From Winslowiella toletana (GTDB taxonomy: Bacteria; Pseudomonadota; Gammaproteobacteria; Enterobacterales; Enterobacteriaceae), in the NCBI RefSeq assembly GCF_017875465.1, contig NZ_JAGGMQ010000001.1, positions 806,001 through 870,000 of the forward strand: a stretch of 64,000 nucleotides of DNA, read 5' to 3'. The position numbers and the translations under genes were made by a program. Shown piece by piece: positions 37,501 to 46,500 of this stretch (the first letter of the stretch is position 1; every line of letters starts with the position of its first letter). The notes below the pieces were generated by a model, which saw nothing but the letters and a program-made list of their open reading frames with translations, was not told the DNA's origin and ran no database searches.

Positions 37501-40500
37501 ATTGTTTACGCTAAAGTCGAGAGTGTTGCTGATACTGTTACCTGCAGCATCACTGACTGCCACTACCAGGCTGTTGTCGCCATTAGCCAGATCCTGTAAA
37601 GCGGACGCCGGAATCGCTATGCTCCACGCGCCGCTCGGCTGCACAATCGCGGTATAGATAGCGCCATCAAGAGTAATGGTCACCGTCTGACCCGCTTCAA
37701 CGTTAGTAGTAACCCCCGAGAGAGTCTGCGCCGTTTGCTGCTCGGCGCCATCCACCACATTATTCCCGGCAAAGGCGTCAAAGCTGATGGTCGGCAACGA
37801 GGCCGCGTCGGCTTTCACCGTAAACGAGGCTGGCTGCTGCGTGCTGTTGCCCGCGCTGTCGGTAGCGGTCACCGTCAGATCGTAACTGCCGTTAGTCAGA
37901 CCGCTCAGGGCATCAGCCGGGATATTAAGCGTCCAGCTACCGTTGGTGTCTACCGTAGTGGTATATGGCGTGCCAGCAAAGCTGACGACAATAGTCGCGC
38001 CATTTTCACCGGTGCCGCTGACTGCCAGCGGCTGGCCCAGTTCGGTGGCATTAACCACGCCATCACCGGACAGCACCCCCACCAGCAGAGCTGGCGGCAG
38101 CGTATCCACCAGCACGCTGCCGTTGCCGGTCGCGGTATTACCCGCTACATCGCCGACGGTAACGGTAAAGCTGGTGGTGCCCTGTTGCAGCTCCTGCAAC
38201 GCCGCAGCAGGAATGGAGATGGTCCAGCTACCGTCGCTGGCTACGGTTCCGTTGTAAGTCGTACCGTCAAAGTTAACGCTAACCGTCTGACCCTCACCGG
38301 CAACGCCGGTGCTGCCGGTCAGCGTGCCGTTCGCCGCGATATCATCGGCATTCAGCGAGCCATCACCAAATGATGGATTAATGGTTACCGTCGGCAGGGT
38401 ATCTGCCAGCACCGTTACGCTGCTGGTGCTGGTAACCGGATTACCGGCCGCATCGTTTACCGTTGCGCTGATCGCTAACGGACCGTCGGCCACCAGGCTC
38501 AGCGCACCGGCTGGCACCGTTGCTGTCCAGCTGCCATCGGCGTTCACCGTTGCGTTATAATCAACCCCATTCACCGTGACGACCACGATGCTGCCAGCAG
38601 TGACATTGGTGCTCTGGCCGCTGATGCTTAGCGCTGCCCCTTGTTCACTGGCATTCAGATAACCATCGCTGACTGGCGCAATCGCCAGGCTGCTGCCGCT
38701 GGTGTTAATGGTGTAGTTGTCGCTAACGCTGGTGCTGTTACCGGCGGCGTTTGTGACGCTGACCGCCAGCGTCTGGCTGCCATCGTTTAAGCCAGCCATT
38801 GCCCCCGCCGGGATGGTGACATTCCACGCGCCCCCCGCCAGCACCAGACCGCTATAGCTGACGCCATTAAGCGTCACGGTTACCGTTTGCCCGGCCTCTG
38901 CGTTGGTGGTGCCACTCAGAATCTGATCGACCGCGCGCTCTGCGCCATCAACAATGCCATTACCGGCAAAGGTATTAATCGCTACCGTCAGTGTTGGCGC
39001 AGTGGTATCCAGCGTCAGGCTGCTTTGTACCGTGGTGATATTGCCTGCGCTGTCGCGGGTGGTGACGCTAAGCGGATTAGCCCCTTCGCTTAACCCTGCC
39101 AGATCGACGGCAGGCACTTCCAGCGACCACTGGCCATTTACGCCAACTGTCGCCTGATAGCTTTTACCGTTAAGGCTGACGGTGATGTTATCGCCAGATT
39201 CTCCGCTACCGTTAAGCAGCAGCGGCTGTCCCTGCTCTGCGCTGCTGAGAATGCCATCACCGGAAGGCGGATTCAGCGTCAGCGCCGGAGGGGTAATATC
39301 TACCGGCAGGCTGACCTGCTGGGTGGTGCTGTTACCTGCGGCATCGCTGACGGTGATGCGAACCGGATAAACGCCATCCGTCAGGGTTGCCAGATCGGCC
39401 GCCGGAACATTGACAGTCCACTGGCCATCCGCCCCCACGGTGGCGCTATAGCTGTTGCCATTCAGGATCACACTGACGCTGTCACCGGCGACGCCGGTAC
39501 CATTGATCGCCAGCGGTTGTGCCTGTTCGCTGGCATTCAGCGTGCCGTCACCGGCAATAACCGCGACGGTAAAGGCTGGCGCACTGGTATCCAGCGTGAC
39601 CGGCGTCAGCACGGTGGCGCTGTTGCCATTCGCATCCGTGGCAGTGATGCTGATATCGTATTTGCCGTCGGTCAGCGCCTGCAATGCGCTGGCCGGAACC
39701 GTGGCGCTCCAGCTGCCACTGGCCGCCACAATCGCCGGATAAGCGATGCCATTCAGGGTCACCACCACCGTGCTACCCGCTTCGGTGCTGCCGCTGATCG
39801 CCAGCGGCAAGCCCTGTTCAGTGGCGTTAATTATGCCGTCGCCAGAGACCGGGTTAAGCGCAATATCCGGCGGCGTGCTGTCCACCACCACCGGCGTGGT
39901 TAAGGTATCGCTGTTACCAGCCACATCGCTGACCACCACTACCACCACATTGGCGTTGCCGTCAGGCAGATTTTGCAGCGTGGCGGGCGGGATAGTGACG
40001 GTCCAGTTACCCTGGCCATCGACCAGCGCCGCATACTGCACACCGCCGACGGTGACAAACACTTGCTGCCCATCGGCAATCACGCCGGTGGTGCCGCTCA
40101 GCGTCTGCGGATTCTGCGCTTCATCCGCACTGAGCACGCCATCACCAAACGGCGTATCCAGCGTCGGCTGCGGCAGCGTATTGATCGCCACATTTAGCGT
40201 ATTTTCGCTGGTCACCTGGTTGTTGTTGCTGTCAGTGCTGGTAGCGGTAACCGTCAGCGGGCCATCCGGCAGCACCTGCAAATCCGCGGTCGGGACGATG
40301 ATGCTCCATTTGCCGTCTGCATCAACGGTGCCGGTGTACGCAATGTTATTTAACGTAACCGTTACGGTCGTGCCCTCGGCAACATTATTTGAACTGCCAC
40401 TGATGGTAAGATCGGATTGCGCCTCAATGGCGTTGAGGTAATCATCGCCACTGATAATGCCAATCGCCAGTGCGCTGAAGCTGTTATCGACGGTAAAGGT

Positions 40501-43500
40501 TTCACTGCCGGTGGCAGGATTGCCGGCGAGGTCACTGACGCTGACATCAAAGGTTTGCGTACTGTTTTGCAGACCGGCAAAAGCGCTGGCCGGGATATTG
40601 ACACTCCAGGCGCCACCGGCTTTTACCTCGCCGGTATACGGCACACCGTTAAGGAGCACAGTTACCAGCTGTCCGGCCTGCACATTAGTGGTGGTACCGG
40701 TCAGAATCTGACTTTCGCCCTGCTCCGCGCCGTTCAGCTGGCCATCACCGGTAAACGGATCGACACTGATGGTCGGCAGATTAGCCGGATCGGCGGCGAC
40801 GATTAACGGGCTGGTGCTGGTATTGGTGTTACCCACCGCATCCACTACCGTCACGCTGACGGTATAAGGACCATCCGGCAGCAACGCCAGCACCGCAGGC
40901 GGGATTTGCACCGACCAGTTACCGTCACTGTTTACCACCGCCGGATAATCGACATTATTCAGCGTCACCGTGACATTATCGCCAGCGTCGCCGGTGCCGT
41001 TAATCGTCAGGTTTTCGTCGCGCTCCTGATTATTGAGGTAACCATCGGATACCGGCTCCACGGTTAACGCTGGTGTAGCGGTATCAAAGGTCAGATTACT
41101 GCTGGTGCTGCTGCTGTTGCCGCTGGCGTTAGTGGCGGTCACGGTAAGCGGATAAGTGCCATCGGCGATAGCCCCCAGCGCGGAAACCGGAACACTGACG
41201 CTCCACTGGTTATCACTGCCAACGGTGGCGGTGTAGTTCTCACCATTAAGGGTGAGGCTAATTATATCCCCGGCGCTGCCACTACCACTGATCAGCAGCG
41301 GCTGCCCCTGTTCGCTGGCATTTACCGTGCCGTCAACCGCAATCGGATTCAGTTCCAGCGCTGGCGCGGCGGTATCAACCAGCAGGTTGGTGCTCTGCGT
41401 GCTGGTATTGCCCGCCGGATCGCGCGCCTCCACCGTCAGCGGGTTATTGCCGCCGGGCAGGTTCGTCAGGTCCGCCGCCGGAATTGTCACCTCCCACTGA
41501 CCGTTCTGGCCAACAACCACACTATATTCGACCTGATTCAGGGTGACGGTAATCGTATCGCCCGCCGTGCCGTTGCCACCGACAATTAACGGCTGCGTCT
41601 GTTCGCTGGCATTCAGTATGCCATCAACCGCAACCGGATTAAGTGTGACGACCGGCGCGCTGGTATCAATTACCAGCCCGGTTTGCTGCGAGGCGCTGTT
41701 GCCTGCTGGATCGGTGACGGTGACCGCCACGGTGTAGCTGCTGCCGTTATTCAGCGCCGCCAGATCGCCGGTCGGGACATTGACCGACCAGTTGTTATTG
41801 CCATCGACAATGGCGCTGTAACTTTTGCCATTCAGCGTAACCTGCACGCTGTCGCCCGGCGTACCGGTGCCGTTCAGTTCCAGCGGCACGCCCTGCTCAA
41901 TACTGTTAAGCATGCCATCACCGGCGACTGGCGCGAGAGTAAAGGCCGGGGCGCTGGTACTGAGAATAATGCTGCTAAGTTGCGTGGTGCTATTGCCAGC
42001 GCTATCACTGGCGGTGACGCTGACCGGGTAGGTGCCATCAATCAGCCCCTGCAATACCGCAGACGGCACATTGACCGTCCAGTAGCCGCTGGCATCAATA
42101 GTCGCCGGATAGTCGACGCCATCAAGGGTAACGATGACTGTCGATCCTGCTTCCGCATGACCTTCAATCAGCAGCGGCTGATTCTGTTCGCTGCCATTAA
42201 CCCGGCCATCTTCGGAAATTGGCTCAATATCCAGCGCTGGCGGCAGCGTATCCACCCGCACCGTGGTGGTTGAGGTATTGCTGTTACCCGCCGCATCGCT
42301 GACCGCCACCACGATGGTAGTCGGGCCTTCCGGCAGGTTCTGCAAGGCGGTCGACGGCACCAGCAGGCTCCAGCTGCCATCTGTCGCCACCTGCACGGGG
42401 TAATCGACGCCGCCAATGGTCACCGTCACCGTCTGTCCGTCACCGGTCGCGCCGGTGTTGCCGGTCAGCGTCTGATCGCTCCTCGACTCATCGCCGCTCA
42501 GGATCGCGTCAGTAAACGGTGTATCGATATTCGCCTGCGGCAGATCGTTAATCGCCACATTTAATGTCCCGTCCGCGCTGATCGTGGCGCCGTTTGCCCC
42601 CGGGGTGGTAGCGGTAATGGTTAACGGACCATCGGGCAGATTAGCCAGGACAGTGGACGGAACCGTGGTGCTCCAGCTGCCATTGGCCTGCACAATCGCC
42701 GTATAGGTGGTGGTGCCAATCACAAAGCTGACGGTACTGCCCGCCGCCACATTGCTTGAGGTGCCGCTGACGGTCAGATCGCTTTCCGCCTCCAGCGCAT
42801 TGAGATAGCCGTCGCCACTCAGGGGATCAAGCGCAATCGCGCCGACGGTGTTATCCACCACAAAACTGCCCGTGTCGCTGGCATTGTTGCCCGCTGCATC
42901 GTCGACGCTGACGGTATAGTTCTGCGTGCCGTTAGTCAGCCCCTCCAGCGCGCTGGCCGGGATACTGACTGACCAGGCACCGCTGGCCTGCACCACGCCG
43001 GTGTAGCTCTCGCCACCCAGCGTAACGGTAACCACTTGTCCGTGCTGTACATTGGTGGTGGTACCGGTAAGGAACTGTTCGGTTTGCTGCTCTGCGCCAT
43101 CCAGCACCCCGTCGCCAGTCAGCGGATCGACCGTGAGGGTCGGCTGATTAGCCGGGCTGGCAATAACCGTCAGCGGGCTGTTAACCGTAGTGGCATTACC
43201 CGCACCGTCGGTGGTGGTGATCGCCACGTTATAGCTGCCATCGCCCAGCGTATTTGCCGGGACGGTGACTGACCACTTGCCGTCACTGTCCACCGTAGCA
43301 GGATAATCAACCTCATCAAGGGTGACGACGATATTCGCGCCCGCTTCACCGCTGCCGGCAATAATTAACGGTTCGGCCTGCTCCTGCTGGTTAAGATAAC
43401 CATCACCGGAAATTGGCGTAGTCAGCGCCAGCGGAGGCGACTGGGTATCCACCACCAGCGGCGCGCTGGTGGCGGTGGTATTGCCCGCCGCGTCGCTGGC

Positions 43501-46500
43501 GACAATACCAACGCTGTAGTTACCATCGGCGATATTCGCCAGATCGGCCGCCGGAATGGTTACCGTCCACTGACCGCCGCTGGTGACCGTGGCCGGGTAA
43601 TCCACCCCATTCAGCGTAACCACAATGCTGGTATCGGCTTCGCCGCTGCCCACAATCACTAACGGCTGCCCCTGCTCCAGCGCATTCAGATAGCCGTTAC
43701 CGGAAATCGGATCGTCGAGTCCCAGCGCTGGCGCCACCGTATCCACCAACAGCGGCGTAGTCGAGGTGCTGGTATTTCCTGCTGCATCAGTAACCGCCAC
43801 CACCAGCGGATTGTTGCTGCCCTGCGGCAGATCGCCCAGATCCGTAGCCGGGATAGTCACTGACCAGTTGCCGTCGCTGCCCACCAGCGCGGTGTAATTA
43901 TTGCCGCCGAGGGTAACCTGCACCGTCTGACCGGGCGCATTCACCCCGGTATTACCGCTGATAGTCTGATCGGTACTGACTTCGTTGCCGTTCAGCGCGC
44001 CGTCACCGCCAAATGGCGGATCGATAGTGGCCGCAGGCTGACTGGCGATCACCACATTCAGCGTGCCGTCCGCCGTAATAGTGGCGCCGTTAGCGCCCGG
44101 CGTGGTGGCGGTAATGGTTAACGGACCATCGGGCAGATTAGCCAGAACGGCAGACGGAACCGTGGTGCTCCAGCTGCCATCAGCCTGCACAATCGCGGTA
44201 TAGGTTGTAGCGCCAATCACAAAGCTGACCACACTGCCCGCCGCCACATTGCCTGAAGTACCGCTAACGGTCAGATCGCTGGTCGCTTCCTGCGCATTGA
44301 GATAGCCGTCGCCACTCAGTGGATCAAGCGCAATCGCGGCGAGAGTGGTATCGACGTCAAAACTGCCATCACTGGTGCTGGTGTTGCCTGCCGCATCGTT
44401 AACGCTGACGGTGAAGTTCTGCGTGCCGTTGTTCAGCCCCGCCAGCGCGCTGGCGGGAACGCTGACCGACCAGCTGCCATCCGACTCGACAATGCCGGTA
44501 TAGCTGGTATTGCCCAGCGTGACGGTAATGGTCTGCCCCTGCGGCGCATCAGTGGTACCGGTAATAAACTGCTCAGTCTGCTGTTCAGCGCCATCGAGTA
44601 TGCCGTCGCCGGCAAACGGATTAAGGGTGATAGTGGGGAAATTAGCCGGATCGGCAATGACCGTCAGCGGGCTGTTAACCGTGGTGGTATTGCCTGCGCC
44701 GTCGGTTGCGGTGATCGCCACCGTATAGCTGCCGTCAGCAAGGGTATTGGCAGGAACAGTGACCGACCACTGACCCGTGCTGTCCACCGTTGCCGGGTAG
44801 TTAACCCCCGCAAGGGTAACCACAATGCTGGCGTTGGCTTCTCCGCTGCCGCCAATAATTAACGGCTGAGCCTGCTCCTGCTGGTTAAGATAGCCGTCAC
44901 CAGAGATCGGTACACCTGGGGTCAGCGCCGGTGGCAAGGTATCCACCACCAGTGGCGTCGTCGAGGTGCTGGTATTGCCCGCCGGATCGGTAACTACCAC
45001 TATGATCGGGTTAGCGCCGCCCTGCGGCAGGTTACCCAGGTCTTGCGCCGGAATGGTGACGGTCCAGCTGCCGTCATTAGCCACCGGCGCGTTGTAATCG
45101 TTGCCGCCAATGGTCACCACTACCGTCTGGCCGGGGCCGGTCACACCGGTATTGCCACCGATGGTCTGATCGTTACTGGCCTCATCGCCATTCAGCGTGC
45201 CGTCGCCGCCAAATGGCGGATCGATGGTGGCGTCCGGTGAGCTATTGATCAGCACATTGAGCTGACCACTGTTGCTGATCAGATCGCCATTGCTGTCGGT
45301 GACGCTGGCGCTGACCGTCAGTACACCATCAGGCAGTGCGCTCAGCGCCGGGGAAGGAATGGTGGCGCTCCAGCTGCCATCGGCATTGACGATGGCGGTA
45401 TAATTATTGCCGTTGAAACTGACAGTCACGATGCTGCCCGCAGTGACACCGGTAGTGGTGCCGCTAATCACTAACCCGGCGGCCACTTCCCCGGCGCCGA
45501 GATAGCCATCATCGCTAATCGGCTCCAGCGCAATACTGCCTGCAGTATCCGGCTGAACCACCAGAGCACTGCTGTCACTGGCGCTATTGCCTGCAGCATT
45601 GCTGACGCTGGCGCTGATAGTGGTGGTTCCCGCCGTCAGCGCTTCCAGCGCGGCTGACGGCACCAGTACACTCCAGCTGCCGTTAGCCTGCACCAGCGTG
45701 CTGTAAGTCTGACCACCCAGCGTAATCGTAACGGTTCGGCCTGCCTCGACATTGGTCGTCGTCCCGCTAAGCAACTGATCGATTTGCTTCTCTGCGCCAT
45801 CAAGCACATTGTCGCCAGCAAAATCATTCAGGGTAAGTGTGGGTTGCTCATTATCACCACCGGTCACCGTAATCGCCTGGCTGTCGCTGGCGGTGGCGCC
45901 CGCGCTGTTGCTGACGCTGGCATTGATGGTGGTGGCGCCTTCGGCCAGCGCCTGCAAGGCGGTGGAAGGTACGTTGACGCTCCAGCTGCCATTGGCCGCC
46001 ACGGTGGTGGTATAGGTCACACCACCAAGCGTAATGGTGACCGTGCGTCCGGCTTCAACATTGGTCGTGGTGCCGGAAATCGCCTGGCTGCTGCCTTTTT
46101 CATCGGCATCAAGAATATTATCACCGGCAAAGGCGCCGATAGTGATGGTGGGAACCTCCACTACCGGACCGGTGACGGTAATCGCCTGGGTGTCGCTGGC
46201 GGCAGTACCGGCAGCATCGGTAACGCTGACAGCAATGGTGGTGCTGCCGTTGGCCAGCGCCTGTAACGCGGCCGGAGGAACCGCGACGCTCCAGCTGCCA
46301 TCGGCCGCTACCGTAGTGGTGTAGGTCACGCCACCGAGCGTAATGGTTACCGTACGGCCCGCTTCAACATTGGTGGTAGTACCGGAAATCGTCTGGCTGC
46401 TGCCTTTTTCACCGGCATCAAGAATATTGTCACCAGCAAAGGGATTGATGGTAATCGTTGGCTGAACCGGTGTTGGCGTTGTGTCGCCCCCACCTCCGCC

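Noticed and set aside
42540..44640. CRISPR array in the repeat-rich region
   Set aside because: Repeats are about 290 and 1500 bases long, in frame and coding; there are no short repeats with regular unique spacers anywhere in the window.
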